NCBI GenBank assembly: GCA_903858185.1
Contig: CAIOHT010000082.1
Location: 1-34,763, forward strand
Reading direction: 5' to 3'
DNA from: an uncultured Caulobacterales bacterium
GTDB taxonomy: Bacteria > Pseudomonadota > Alphaproteobacteria > Caulobacterales > Caulobacteraceae
Length of the DNA stretch: 34,763 bases
Below the pieces are notes generated by a model. That model ran no database searches. It worked only from the letters and a program-made list of their open reading frames with translations, and was not told the origin of the DNA. Shown here one piece after another: positions 8,443 to 16,913 of this stretch. The number at the start of each line of letters is the position of its first letter. Within the stretch, counting starts at the first letter, position 1. The position numbers and the translations under genes were made by a program.

Positions 8443-9210
8443 GTGAGCGCCGTGCCTCATGCGGATCGGGGTCGCGACGGCCTCCCGTTCTTCCGCGCGA
8501 TGATCACGACCATGGCGGCCGTGCTGATCGCAGGGTTTGTCATCCAGCTGGCGACCGGACGCTCGAGCTTCGGCGCGCCGCTTGTCGTCCATGTTCATGC
8601 GTTCGTCTTCATGGGCTGGGCCGCCATCGTCGTCACCCAGGCCTGGCTCATCGCCAGCGGCCGCGCCGGCCTGCACCGGACCCTGGGCAGCCTCGCCCTG
8701 GCCTGGCTTTGCGCGGTGCTGGCGCTCGGCGCGCTGGTGACCCTCGCCGCCGTGCGCACGGGCCGCGTCCCCTTCTTCTTCGTCCCGCAGCATTTCCTTT
8801 TGGTCAACTCCGCGACGCTGTTCGCCGCCGCCGGATTTGTTGTCGCCGCCCTCGTCTTGCGGAAGGACCACAACTGGCACCCACGCCTGCAGATCGGCGC
8901 CTTCATGATGCTGATGGGTCCGGGCATCGGCCGCATTATCCCGATGCCACTGCTCGCGCCCTACGCGTTCGAGATCGCTTCAGTGATCCCGCTGATCGTG
9001 CCTTTGATCGGCATGGCCCGCGACAGACGGGTTCACGGCAAGGTCCATCCAGCGTGGGGATGGTCGATCGGCGTGCTCGTGGCGGTGTTGATAGCCGCCC
9101 GGCTGATCGCCTTCTCGCCGGTGGGTGACGCCGCCTACGCCGCCGCCGCCGCAGGAAGCCAGGCCGCAGAGACGGACGGCCGCGCCTTTCCCCCGCCGCC
9201 AGCGCACTGA
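8443..9210 (+). CDS. Seven-helix membrane protein of unknown function
   Basis: A 255-residue protein with about seven hydrophobic helices (roughly residues 19-38, 44-67, 80-104, 117-138, 146-168, 175-193 and 206-226). Several histidines sit at helix ends: VHVHAF near 48-53, HRTLG near 78, and NWHPRLQIG near 147. Spaced His residues in such positions can hold haem or metal, but I cannot confirm this. It resembles uncharacterised membrane proteins carrying a WxxxxxxQxxL...HRxLG pattern, and no firm family name is offered. The GTG start at 8443 is set by GGAGGGG at 8431-8437, seven bases upstream. The C terminus is an Ala/Pro-rich tail. It lies between fliP and the H-NOX gene on the same strand; the 128-base gap after it argues against tight coupling. 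Confidence 0.78.
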   Translation: MSAVPHADRGRDGLPFFRAMITTMAAVLIAGFVIQLATGRSSFGAPLVVHVHAFVFMGWAAIVVTQAWLIASGRAGLHRTLGSLALAWLCAVLALGALVTLAAVRTGRVPFFFVPQHFLLVNSATLFAAAGFVVAALVLRKDHNWHPRLQIGAFMMLMGPGIGRIIPMPLLAPYAFEIASVIPLIVPLIGMARDRRVHGKVHPAWGWSIGVLVAVLIAARLIAFSPVGDAAYAAAAAGSQAAETDGRAFPPPPAH

Positions 9211-9338
9211 ACGGGACGATGGCGGTGACTGTCTTGTGAAGAGAGCTGTGGGTAACGCCAGTTGCCCCAAAATGGGTCTAATGGGCCGGTTGTTGTTAAT
9301 TCCCGTTGTGCGATCCGTCCCGAAAGAGGGGCGAGCTT

Positions 9339-9890
9339 ATGTTTGGGATGATTCACAGATCGGCTCGGGACATGGTTCTCAAGCTCTTCGGCCCGGTCGC
9401 CTGGGACCAGATTCTCGACGAGGCCGGGCTCGATGACGGCGCCTTTGTCAGTGCCCAGTCCTATCCCGACGAGGTCACCTTCCGGCTGATCACCACCGCC
9501 GCCACCAAGGCGGGCCTGACCGTGGACGAGACTCTCCAGGCATTCGGTCGCCACTGGATCGAGGCGGCTGACGAGGGGCCCTACGCCAATGTCATGAGGG
9601 TGCTGGGCAGTTCGCTCCTGGAGTCCCTCATGAATCTCGACCGGATGCACGCCAGCATCCAGATCGCCATGCCGGGGGCCCAACTGCCGCAATTCGCTGT
9701 CGTGTCGCATGACGAACAGACCATCGAACTCTCCTACTATTCCCGGCGGGCCGGCCTGGAGCAGTTTGTCTGTGGACTGCTTGAGGGGCTGATGGGACGC
9801 TTCCATCAGCAAGGGTCCGTGGGATTCTCCGGTATGGTCGGCGAGGCCAGGATGTTCACCGTGACTCTCGCAGCACCTGTGAACGCATGA
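9339..9890 (+). CDS. hnoX: H-NOX haem gas-sensor protein
   Basis: A 183-residue cytoplasmic haem-NO/oxygen-binding (HNOB) protein. The N terminus MFGMIHRSARDMV, then W22 and a YPDE stretch, follow the family pattern. The proximal haem ligand is H104 (NLDRMHASI), and the diagnostic YxSxR propionate-binding motif is present as Y133-S135-R137 (SYYSRR). Bacterial stand-alone H-NOX proteins bind NO at Fe(II) haem and switch a partner kinase or cyclase. Here the stop overlaps the start of an HNOBA-containing hybrid kinase by four bases (ATGA), so that kinase is the expected partner. The ATG at 9339 is chosen over an upstream start in the same frame, because GAGGGG lies eight to nine bases before it and the family begins MxGxIH. 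Whether the haem also binds O2 cannot be told from sequence. Confidence 0.93.
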   Translation: MFGMIHRSARDMVLKLFGPVAWDQILDEAGLDDGAFVSAQSYPDEVTFRLITTAATKAGLTVDETLQAFGRHWIEAADEGPYANVMRVLGSSLLESLMNLDRMHASIQIAMPGAQLPQFAVVSHDEQTIELSYYSRRAGLEQFVCGLLEGLMGRFHQQGSVGFSGMVGEARMFTVTLAAPVNA

Positions 9891-11497
9891 TCCCGACCAC
9901 GGGTCTGACAGGCGAGCAGGTCGAAGACCTCTTTCCCTGTTACCTGCTGACGGACGGCGCGCTCGTCATCCGCGGTGCCGGCCGATCGATCGCGAAGCTG
10001 CTGCCCGAATTGCGTCTCGGGGAGGGGCTGGACCAGTGGTTCGTTGTTGAACGTCCCATTGCAACCCTTGACGCCGCCGCCGCTGTGCGGGACCGGACTG
10101 CGATCCAGATCAGGTCCATCGACGGGCGCCTGCACCTGACAGGTTGTATTCTCGAGCAGCCATCGGGCTTTTTGTTCTGCCTGAGCCATTCTGCGGGAGC
10201 GTCTGCGACGTGGGACGAACTCGACCTGACCGCCAGCGACTTTTCCCAGTCAGATCAGTCGTTGGCCATAGGGACGGCCATCAGCCTGCAGGCGACGCTG
10301 ATGGCCGAATTGCGGGAGATGGTCGACAACCTCAGGATCGCTCGCGACGAAGCCATGGCCGCCGACAGGGCCAAATCGACCTTCCTGTCGGTCATGAGCC
10401 ATGAGATCCGTACCCCGCTGAACGGCATCCTCGGCATGACCCAGGCCATGTTGCGCGACGCCACCGACGTGCAGCAGCTTTCCCGGCTGGAGATCGTACG
10501 GCAGTCCGGCGAGGCGCTGCTTGCTATTCTCAATGATATTCTGGACCTGTCCCGTATCGAGGCCGGGCAGGTCACCCTCGAGTCTATCGAGTTCGACCTG
10601 GCCGACGTGCTCGGTGGCGCATATTCGGCCTTTACCGCCCTGGCGAACAAGAAGGGCCTTTCCTTCAGCCTTGATATCGAGCGGGCAACTGGCCGCTATA
10701 TCGGCGACCCCACGCGGATCCGGCAGATCGTCTACAACCTTCTTTCCAACGCCCTGAAGTTTACAGAATCCGGCCGCGTGGAGATCACGGCGCACGCACT
10801 GGCGGACCAGCTGGAGATCGTGGTCACCGACACCGGCGTCGGCATCGCACCTGACAAGCTTCCGGAGATCTTCAACGAGTTTCGACAGGCTGACGTCTCA
10901 ATCAGCCGCCGCTTCGGTGGCACGGGTCTCGGCTTGTCGATCGCCCGCAATCTGGCGGCGCTGATGGGTGGCTCGATCACCGTGGAAAGCGAGCCAGGTG
11001 AAGGCTCACGTTTCACGGTCCGTCTCCGCGTCGCCCGCGCGGTCGAGTCCGAGGGCAAGATCTCCACCGTTGACGAACCCCCGCCGTCTCCCGTGGCGCC
11101 AGACGCGCTGCGTGTGCTGGCCGCGGAAGACAACCTCGTCAACCAGCTCGTCCTGCGAACACTGCTCGAACAGTTCGGTCTCTCCGCGACAATCGTCGAG
11201 AACGGCGCCGAGGCCGTGGAGGCCTGGGAGAGGGAACCCTGGGACGTCATCCTGATGGACATCCAGATGCCAGTCATGGGCGGCATAGAGGCTGCGCGCC
11301 GGATCCGGGATCATGAGCGCCTGACCGGGCGAGCCCACACACCGATCATTGCCCTGACGGCCAATTCCATGACCCACCAGGTGGCGGAGTATCGGGCAGC
11401 GGGCATTTCCGGTCTTGTAGCCAAACCGATACAGGCCTCCGCCCTCGTCGAGGCCCTGATCGCCGCCGTCGAGGACGCGGGCGCGGCATCAGCGTAG
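9887..11497 (+). CDS. HNOBA-domain hybrid histidine kinase, H-NOX partner
   Basis: A 536-residue soluble hybrid kinase. Residues about 13-100 match the haem-NO-binding-associated (HNOBA) domain: FPCYLLTDGALVIRGAG, a P-E-L/G-E-G-L region and ERPIATL. A coiled linker (about 130-163) leads to HisKA with H172 (SHEIRTPLNG), an N-box near 284-292 (NLLSNALKF), DTGVGI, and GGTGLGLSIA (344-353). The C-terminal receiver has D415, phospho-acceptor D458 (MDIQMP), T491 and K513. There are no membrane segments. It overlaps hnoX by four bases. Known H-NOX-associated kinases are inhibited by NO-bound H-NOX and feed phosphorelays that control biofilm or motility; that this one does so is inferred. No separate phosphotransfer or output protein lies beside it, so it must use a partner encoded elsewhere. 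Confidence 0.92.
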   Translation: MIPTTGLTGEQVEDLFPCYLLTDGALVIRGAGRSIAKLLPELRLGEGLDQWFVVERPIATLDAAAAVRDRTAIQIRSIDGRLHLTGCILEQPSGFLFCLSHSAGASATWDELDLTASDFSQSDQSLAIGTAISLQATLMAELREMVDNLRIARDEAMAADRAKSTFLSVMSHEIRTPLNGILGMTQAMLRDATDVQQLSRLEIVRQSGEALLAILNDILDLSRIEAGQVTLESIEFDLADVLGGAYSAFTALANKKGLSFSLDIERATGRYIGDPTRIRQIVYNLLSNALKFTESGRVEITAHALADQLEIVVTDTGVGIAPDKLPEIFNEFRQADVSISRRFGGTGLGLSIARNLAALMGGSITVESEPGEGSRFTVRLRVARAVESEGKISTVDEPPPSPVAPDALRVLAAEDNLVNQLVLRTLLEQFGLSATIVENGAEAVEAWEREPWDVILMDIQMPVMGGIEAARRIRDHERLTGRAHTPIIALTANSMTHQVAEYRAAGISGLVAKPIQASALVEALIAAVEDAGAASA

Positions 11498-11523
11498 GCC
11501 TTCGCAGCCCGAACGGCGACCGG

Positions 11524-11543
11524 GGCCGGATCGCGTGCCGGCC
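11524..11543. terminator. Weak GC hairpin between convergent genes
   Basis: A perfect six-base inverted repeat, GGCCGG (11524-11529) and CCGGCC (11538-11543), with an eight-base loop lies in the 49-base gap between the H-NOX-linked kinase and the convergent TPR gene. No T tract follows on either strand, so a terminator role is only possible. Confidence 0.3.
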
Positions 11544-11546
11544 AGA

Positions 11547-14483
11547 CTAGCCTCTGGGTGTTCCCGGCGCCGCGGCCTGTGCGGGAGCAGACGCCGCCGT
11601 CCGCGCCACGGCCGGCCCGACCGGCGCCGGCTTGTCGCGGAAGCGGGTCTTCATCTTCGACACCCAGCCGGCGAAGCCTTCGTTGTCGGCGACCGTGCGG
11701 CTGAAGTCGTTGGCGGTCAGGGCCCCGCCGTCGACACCGGCGAAGGCCACCCGCAAGGCCTCGGGATTGCGGGCCAGCTCGACATAGCCGGCGAATTGGT
11801 CGCGCAGACGGGTCAGCGCGGCGTCGTCGCCCGCCAGGCTGTAGGCGACGCCCGCGCGCAGCAACTTTGACTCTTCATCCGGGCGCAGCGGCAGCGCCGA
11901 CTTCCAGCGATCGCCGATCGCGCGCTCGAACAGCGTCCCGGCGAGGGCCCAGTCCCGCGCCTTCCAGGCGATCTCGGCGCGCACATCCTGGGCGTCGGCA
12001 GACAGGTCCGGCTCGATGATCTCGGCGGCGGCGTCGAGGCGTCCCAGCGCCATAAGCGCCCGGGCGGTGATGATCCGGCGTTCGGCGTTCAGGGCAGCCG
12101 GCAGGACGGTGGTTCGAGAGCCGTTGATCGCCGCCATCGCCTGCTCGGGCTTGCGGTCCATCAGGTAGATCAGCGCCAGATCGGTCGCCACCTGGGCCTT
12201 GGGCACGCCGTCGAGGCGGTTCTCGACCTGGTACTGCAGCAGGCGAGCCGCGTCGGTCAGCAGGTCGACGTCCACAAGCCGGCGAACCAGCTTGCGCACC
12301 ATCAGATCGCCGTCGGCTCCGGGCGGGGTCAGCTCCTGGAAGTCGTAGAACAGCGCCAGCGACTGGATCGGCTCGAGCCCGTCGGCCATGCCGTCGAGGA
12401 ACAGCGCGCGGAAGGCGTTGGCCAGATCGGCCTGCAGCTGGACCGCCTGGGGCAGGTCCGGCAGGCGCGTGCCGGCCGACCGCAGCGCCTCGAGCGCCTC
12501 GCGATAGCGGCCCTGACCCAGGTAGAGCTGGCCGAGCGTGCGGATGGTCTCCAGCTCGGTCGCGTCGCCGCGCCAGCGATAGCGCAGCCCGTCATAGGCG
12601 CCGGCCGCCTGGGCGGCGGTGATCTGTCCCAGTTCCTGCTTCACCCGCGTCGCGCGCAACAGGGCGGGCGCGGCCAGCTGGTCCAGCGGCGCCCGGGAAA
12701 TAGCCAGATAGACGCCCAGCGCGCCCTTCTTGCGACCCTGGGCCTCGAACAGACGAGCCTGGATCAGGCGGGCGGCCAGCTGTTCGGCAGCCGGCAGGGT
12801 TTCGGCGAGGGCCTCGTTGATCCGGGCCTCGGCCGCCGTCAGGTCGCCCAACTCCAGCGCCGCCTCGGCGTCCGAGCGCAGGAATCGGGCCTTCCAGACC
12901 GGCGAGAACTGGCTGACCGCCATGGCGCCCTCGACGAACCGTGCGCGGGCGTCGGCCCACTGGCCGCCCCTGGCCGCGAGATACCCGCGCCAGACCGCCG
13001 CCGACGGGTCAGAGCCGAGGATCGCCACGCCGAAGTCGGACTCGGCTTCCTTTTCCCGCCCGGCCATGGTGCGGGCGATGCCGCGCAGACCGCGAAACTC
13101 GGGCGTGCCCATGACCGATTCCTGCTGCCGCGCCGTGGCGTTCAGCACCCCGATGGCCTCGTAGCTGAGCTCGGCGCCGACGAGGAACCGGGCCAGGGCC
13201 ATACGCGCCTCGATCGGCGCCGTCGCGCCCTTCGCGCCCTCCGCAGAAGCGGCGTCGGTGAGCGCCGCATAGCGGGCCATGAAGCCGCCGGGACCAGTCT
13301 GGGCCCAGTCGTCGTTCATCAGGGCCGGCATGCTGGCGGCTTGAGGCGCACCGGCGGCGGCATCAACCTTCCGCGCGCCCGCCGATGCGGACGACAGGGC
13401 CAACCCCGACGGGCGGCCGATGCGGACCAGATCGCCGTCAGCGACGACCTTCAGATCAGTGGCGTAGGGCTCGATGGCCAGACCCTGGAGGGTCGGCAGC
13501 AGGGCCATCTCGACAAAGTCGCGGCGCGAGGACAGGCCCTTGGACGGCGCCAGGGCCGTGACCACCGCGATCCGGTCGCCCACGGCGGGGTCGTCGAGCC
13601 AGACGGAGGCAGTGGCGCCGGCCAGGACCGCGGTGAGGGCCGCTTCGGCCGACTCGTCATCGCGCTCGACGGTGATCTTCCCCGGCTCGGTCCTGGGGCC
13701 GGGACCCAGCACCAGCGTCCAGCTGGAGCCTTCGCCGACAACGGCGATCGGCGTGGTGCGGGGCATGACGATGCGCACGGCGGAATAGTCGCGACCGCGG
13801 ATCGCCTGGACAGACCGGTACTGCGAGACGCCGCGTGGCGCTTTTGAGAGATCGAGGGTCGCGGCGGCGTCGAACACAATCCAGACCGCCTCGCCGCGCC
13901 GGAAAACCGCCGCGCCGGCAGGGTTGGCCCAGTCAAACCGCAGCTTCACCTGGGCGCCGGTGATCTCGGACGCCATGCGGACGACACCGCCTGACGGCTG
14001 GGGATTGGGCCGCGGCGCGCGCGGCGCGGATTCGGGCGCCGGCGCAGCCTCCGCGACCGTCGCCGGCCCGGGAGCGACTGGCGTCTCCGGCTTTTCAAAC
14101 AGATTGACGTAGATCGCCCCGTCCGCCGAGCCGACCTTGGCTTCGGCGTCGTCAGCGAGCAGCAGGTCGATCTCGAGGCCGCCTGGCGTGTGGCGCGACT
14201 CGGCGCCCTTGAGCCACTTCGGCGGGAAGATCCGCAGGGTCGAGATGTCCGGGCGGGCGTCGCGGCTGAACCGCAGCGTCAGGGTCTGGCCGACACGGCG
14301 CGTGGACACCTTCGCCCCGCCGGCCCAGTGGAATTCGATCTTCGTGAGCTTGCCTGCCTGGGCGGTGCGCACCTCCAGCGGCGGACGGGCGGCGACCGCC
14401 ACCGTCGGCAGCACGGCCGGAGCCGCCACCGCGACGATGCAGGCCGCGGCGACGCCCGAGCGCAGGAGGGAGCGGAGCGACAC
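11547..14483 (-). CDS. Large exported TPR-rich protein of flagellar operon
   Basis: A 978-residue protein with an N-terminal signal sequence (about 1-31, ending AVAARP). A beta-rich N-terminal region with repeated sandwich-like segments (LTKIEFHWAGG, VGQTLTLRF, GGLEIDLLL) recalls AMIN-type domains. A Pro/Ala linker around 130-165 follows. The long alpha-helical C-terminal part, from about 410 to 950, has degenerate tetratricopeptide-like pairs (for example AAVWRGYLAARGGQWADARARF, LGQLYLGQGRYREALEALRSAG and KPEQAMAAINGS). It is predicted periplasmic or outer-membrane-associated. The GTG start directly abuts the stop of the MotE-like gene, and it is the last gene of fliL-fliM-DUF6468-motE-like-TPR. 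Its position implies a role in motor or envelope assembly around the polar flagellum, but no function is established from sequence. Confidence 0.85.
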   Translation of the reverse strand: MSLRSLLRSGVAAACIVAVAAPAVLPTVAVAARPPLEVRTAQAGKLTKIEFHWAGGAKVSTRRVGQTLTLRFSRDARPDISTLRIFPPKWLKGAESRHTPGGLEIDLLLADDAEAKVGSADGAIYVNLFEKPETPVAPGPATVAEAAPAPESAPRAPRPNPQPSGGVVRMASEITGAQVKLRFDWANPAGAAVFRRGEAVWIVFDAAATLDLSKAPRGVSQYRSVQAIRGRDYSAVRIVMPRTTPIAVVGEGSSWTLVLGPGPRTEPGKITVERDDESAEAALTAVLAGATASVWLDDPAVGDRIAVVTALAPSKGLSSRRDFVEMALLPTLQGLAIEPYATDLKVVADGDLVRIGRPSGLALSSASAGARKVDAAAGAPQAASMPALMNDDWAQTGPGGFMARYAALTDAASAEGAKGATAPIEARMALARFLVGAELSYEAIGVLNATARQQESVMGTPEFRGLRGIARTMAGREKEAESDFGVAILGSDPSAAVWRGYLAARGGQWADARARFVEGAMAVSQFSPVWKARFLRSDAEAALELGDLTAAEARINEALAETLPAAEQLAARLIQARLFEAQGRKKGALGVYLAISRAPLDQLAAPALLRATRVKQELGQITAAQAAGAYDGLRYRWRGDATELETIRTLGQLYLGQGRYREALEALRSAGTRLPDLPQAVQLQADLANAFRALFLDGMADGLEPIQSLALFYDFQELTPPGADGDLMVRKLVRRLVDVDLLTDAARLLQYQVENRLDGVPKAQVATDLALIYLMDRKPEQAMAAINGSRTTVLPAALNAERRIITARALMALGRLDAAAEIIEPDLSADAQDVRAEIAWKARDWALAGTLFERAIGDRWKSALPLRPDEESKLLRAGVAYSLAGDDAALTRLRDQFAGYVELARNPEALRVAFAGVDGGALTANDFSRTVADNEGFAGWVSKMKTRFRDKPAPVGPAVARTAASAPAQAAAPGTPRG

Positions 14484-15314
14484 CTACTTGGTCGCTGGCG
14501 TGGCGGCGGGCTTGGCGCCGCCGGCCGCAGGGGGCGTTGCCGCTGGTGCGGTCGAGGGCCTGGCGGCCGGTTTGGCGGGCGCCCCGGCGGCCGGTGTCGC
14601 GGCCGGCGGCGTCAGGGCTGCGGTCTGGACCGGCGCGGCGACTGCGGCGCGCGCGCTGGTCAGGCTGGTGCTGGCCTCGAACCGTTTGGCCAGGCTCTCG
14701 GTCATCTTCTTGGCTTCGGTCGGCGACATCTGCGCCAGGATCGCAGCCAGCGTCCGCTCCTTCATCTTCGCGGCGATCGGCAGACGAACGGAGTCCTCCA
14801 GCAGCGTCATACGCGCCGCCGCGTCCTTCGGCTTCATGGCGGAAAACACCGCCACCATGCGGGCCGCCTCGACCTGCTTCTGGGCATCGGCCTGGCCAAG
14901 CAGACCCTGGATCTCGCCCTTGAGTCCGTCGAGCGCCTTGACCCGGGCATCAAGCTTGGCTTCGGCGGCTGCGAGCAACTGCAGCTGGAGATCGATATCG
15001 CCTTCGCGCTTGTCCAGCTCGCCCCGGCGCAGGCCGAGGCTCTGGAGCATCCGCAGTTCGGCGGGCGACAGGTTGGCCTCGCGGGCCAGTTCGGCGGCCG
15101 TGGGAGCGCAGACGGCGGCGGCCTTGGGGGCCACAGGCGCCGTCTTTTCCGCCGGCGGAGCGACCTCCGGCTTTGCGCCGGCCATCTCCTCGGCGAAGGC
15201 GCGCGCACCAGAAAACAGCTCTGTCGCCGATCGTGCGCCGGACAGGGCGTTGACCGCCAGAACGCCGACGACCGCGATGCCGGCGAGCGGCAGGATCCGG
15301 GGCATGTTCTTCAT
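14484..15314 (-). CDS. MotE-like (MgtE N-domain-like) periplasmic protein
   Basis: A 276-residue protein with an N-terminal hydrophobic segment (about 7-25), a coiled-coil region (about 85-145: LRRGELDKREGDIDLQLQLLAAAEAKLDAR) and a compact helical domain at about 150-215 (MVAVFSAMKPKDAAARMTLLEDSVRLPIAAKMKERTLAAILAQM, interrupted here by no gap). That domain matches the MgtE intracellular N-like/MotE family. MotE in Sinorhizobium chaperones the periplasmic motility protein MotC. The last 55 residues are almost only Ala, Pro, Thr and Lys. It overlaps the DUF6468 gene by four bases and abuts the TPR gene, so all are translationally coupled. No motC-like gene is in the window, so a different client, perhaps the TPR protein, is possible. 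Confidence 0.82.
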   Translation of the reverse strand: MKNMPRILPLAGIAVVGVLAVNALSGARSATELFSGARAFAEEMAGAKPEVAPPAEKTAPVAPKAAAVCAPTAAELAREANLSPAELRMLQSLGLRRGELDKREGDIDLQLQLLAAAEAKLDARVKALDGLKGEIQGLLGQADAQKQVEAARMVAVFSAMKPKDAAARMTLLEDSVRLPIAAKMKERTLAAILAQMSPTEAKKMTESLAKRFEASTSLTSARAAVAAPVQTAALTPPAATPAAGAPAKPAARPSTAPAATPPAAGGAKPAATPATK

Positions 15315-15772
15315 CGACGGCCTCCAAGTATGGCGCGGAACCGGGCGCCGTCGGCATCCGGTTCAAACAGATCATCGTCCACCCGGGCGCGGGACCTGGG
15401 CGTCGCGGCAGGCTCGGCCCGCACCGGTTCGATGCGTTCCCGCTCGCGCGCGACCTCGGTCGGACGGGCTTCAGTCTGAAGGGTCGGGGTTGAGGAAGCG
15501 GAAACGCTGCGCTCAAGACGGGCGGACAGGGCTTTGGCGGCCTCGATCCGGTCGGACAGGGTTTCGGCCGCCTCGTCCGTTGCCGCCCGAAGGTCGGCCA
15601 GACCCTGTTCGGCGCGCGCGGCGGCGGTATCGAGGTCCGCGACCGCCCGGGCGAAGCTGTCGTGGCTGTCCTTGAGCGCCTTCAGCCGGCGCTCCAGTCG
15701 CCAACCGAACACCAGCGCCGCCAGCAGCAGACTCGATAGGACCAGGTTCATGACGATCGCGGCGATGCTCAT
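15311..15772 (-). CDS. DUF6468 bitopic membrane protein, PflI candidate
   Basis: A 153-residue protein with one N-terminal membrane helix (about 4-24), a coiled-coil stretch (about 26-95: LKDSHDSFARAVADLDTAAARAEQGL, then DEAAETLSDRIEAAKAL) and a disordered, charged, Pro-containing tail. It overlaps fliM by four bases upstream and the MotE-like gene by four bases downstream. Caulobacter has a small bitopic protein, PflI, that clusters with early flagellar genes and helps place the flagellum at the pole; this gene fits that description in topology and context. The assignment rests on memory of that description, not on an alignment, so the symbol is left blank. Confidence 0.8.
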   Translation of the reverse strand: MSIAAIVMNLVLSSLLLAALVFGWRLERRLKALKDSHDSFARAVADLDTAAARAEQGLADLRAATDEAAETLSDRIEAAKALSARLERSVSASSTPTLQTEARPTEVARERERIEPVRAEPAATPRSRARVDDDLFEPDADGARFRAILGGRR

Positions 15773-16887
15773 GTGAGCCTCTTCTGTACGGCCTGCTGGG
15801 CGGCGGGGGTCAGCGGCGCCTCGCAGCGCACGGCGATATGGTGGTTTCGACGCCCCATGCGGCCACGGGTCAGCGGAATCGTTCCGGCCCGCAGCTCGAC
15901 CAGGCTTTCGGCCGTGGCGTTGAGCATAATGGTGTCGCCGACCTTGAGGTTCAGCACCTTAGACAGCCCGACCTGCTGCTCGTCGAGCACGGCGCGGACC
16001 TCCATCTGGGTGGTCCAGAGCTCGGTCGCGAGGTGACCTTCCCAGATGTTGTCGCGGCCGAACTTCTCACCCATGAACTGCTGCAGCAGCATCTTCCGGA
16101 TCGGCTCGAGCGTGGCGTAGGGCAGCAGCAGCTCGATCCGGCCGCCACGGTCTTCCATGTCGATCCGCAGCTTGACCAGGATGGCGGCGTTGGCCGGCCG
16201 GGCGATGGCGGCGAAGCGGGGATTGGTCTCAAGCCGGTCGAGCACGAAGTTGACCGGCGTCAGCGGCTCGAACGCCGCCTTGGCGTCGGCCAGCACCACC
16301 TCGACCATCCGCTGCACAAGCACCCGCTCGATCGTGGTGTAGGGCCGGCCCTCGATCCGCATGGCCGCTGTGCCGCGACGGCCGCCCAGCAGCACGTCGA
16401 CGATCGAGTAGATCAGGTTGGAGTCGACCGTCAGCAGCCCGTAGTTGTCCAGCTCTTCGGCCCGGAACACCGACAGGATCGCCGGCAGAGGGATCGAGTT
16501 TAGGTAGTCGCCGAACCGGATCGAGCTGATGTTGTCGAGGCTGACCTCGACGTTGTCGCTGGTGAAGTTGCGCAACGAGGTCGTCATCAGCCGGACCAGC
16601 CGGTCGAAGACGATCTCGAGCATCGGCAGGCGCTCGTAGGAGACCAGCGCCGAATTGATGATCGCCCGGATGCCGGTGCGTTCGGACGCGTCGTCGTCGG
16701 TGAGATCGAAACCCAGCAGGCTGTCGATCTCGTCCTGGTTCAGGATCCGCTCGGAGCCGATCAGCGTGTCGTCAACGCCGCCCGACGCATCCCAGTCGCC
16801 ACCGGAGACGCCGCCGGTCTCCGGGACCGGAGCGTTCTCCTGGGCCCACTGGGCCATCGCGGCCTGATCTTCGCTTTCGTCAGCCAT
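15769..16887 (-). CDS. fliM: Flagellar motor switch protein FliM
   Basis: A 372-residue C-ring protein. The N-terminal CheY-binding peptide is present as LNQDEIDSLLG at 49-59, after an acidic leader. The middle CheC-like domain includes LLTVDSNLIYSIVDVLLGG. The C-terminal SpoA domain, about 295-365, includes MEVRAVLDEQQVGLSKVLNLKVGDTI and leads to FliN contact. It binds phospho-CheY and reverses the motor. It starts 26 bases after the fliL stop, and its stop overlaps the DUF6468 start by four bases. Length is normal, slightly long at the N terminus, as in Caulobacter. Confidence 0.97.
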   Translation of the reverse strand: MADESEDQAAMAQWAQENAPVPETGGVSGGDWDASGGVDDTLIGSERILNQDEIDSLLGFDLTDDDASERTGIRAIINSALVSYERLPMLEIVFDRLVRLMTTSLRNFTSDNVEVSLDNISSIRFGDYLNSIPLPAILSVFRAEELDNYGLLTVDSNLIYSIVDVLLGGRRGTAAMRIEGRPYTTIERVLVQRMVEVVLADAKAAFEPLTPVNFVLDRLETNPRFAAIARPANAAILVKLRIDMEDRGGRIELLLPYATLEPIRKMLLQQFMGEKFGRDNIWEGHLATELWTTQMEVRAVLDEQQVGLSKVLNLKVGDTIMLNATAESLVELRAGTIPLTRGRMGRRNHHIAVRCEAPLTPAAQQAVQKRLT

Positions 16888-16913
16888 GCGTTTCGCGCCA
16901 ACCAGGCCAGGGC

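Noticed and set aside
9248-9267. Sigma-54-like TGGG...TTGC upstream of hnoX
   Set aside because: The spacing between GG and GC is 11 or 12 bases, not the required 10, so it should not be recognised.
9294-9310. TTAA at 9296 upstream of hnoX as a CtrA site
   Set aside because: The second half seven bases on is TGTG, and the reverse reading also lacks a matching half.
13341-13847. Plus-strand open frame within the TPR gene
   Set aside because: Antisense shadow; no ribosome site and no conserved motif.
14137-15675. A 512-codon open frame antisense to the MotE-like and DUF6468 genes
   Set aside because: Low-complexity Ala/Arg/Ser sequence; the minus-strand genes have motifs, overlaps and starts that fit an operon.
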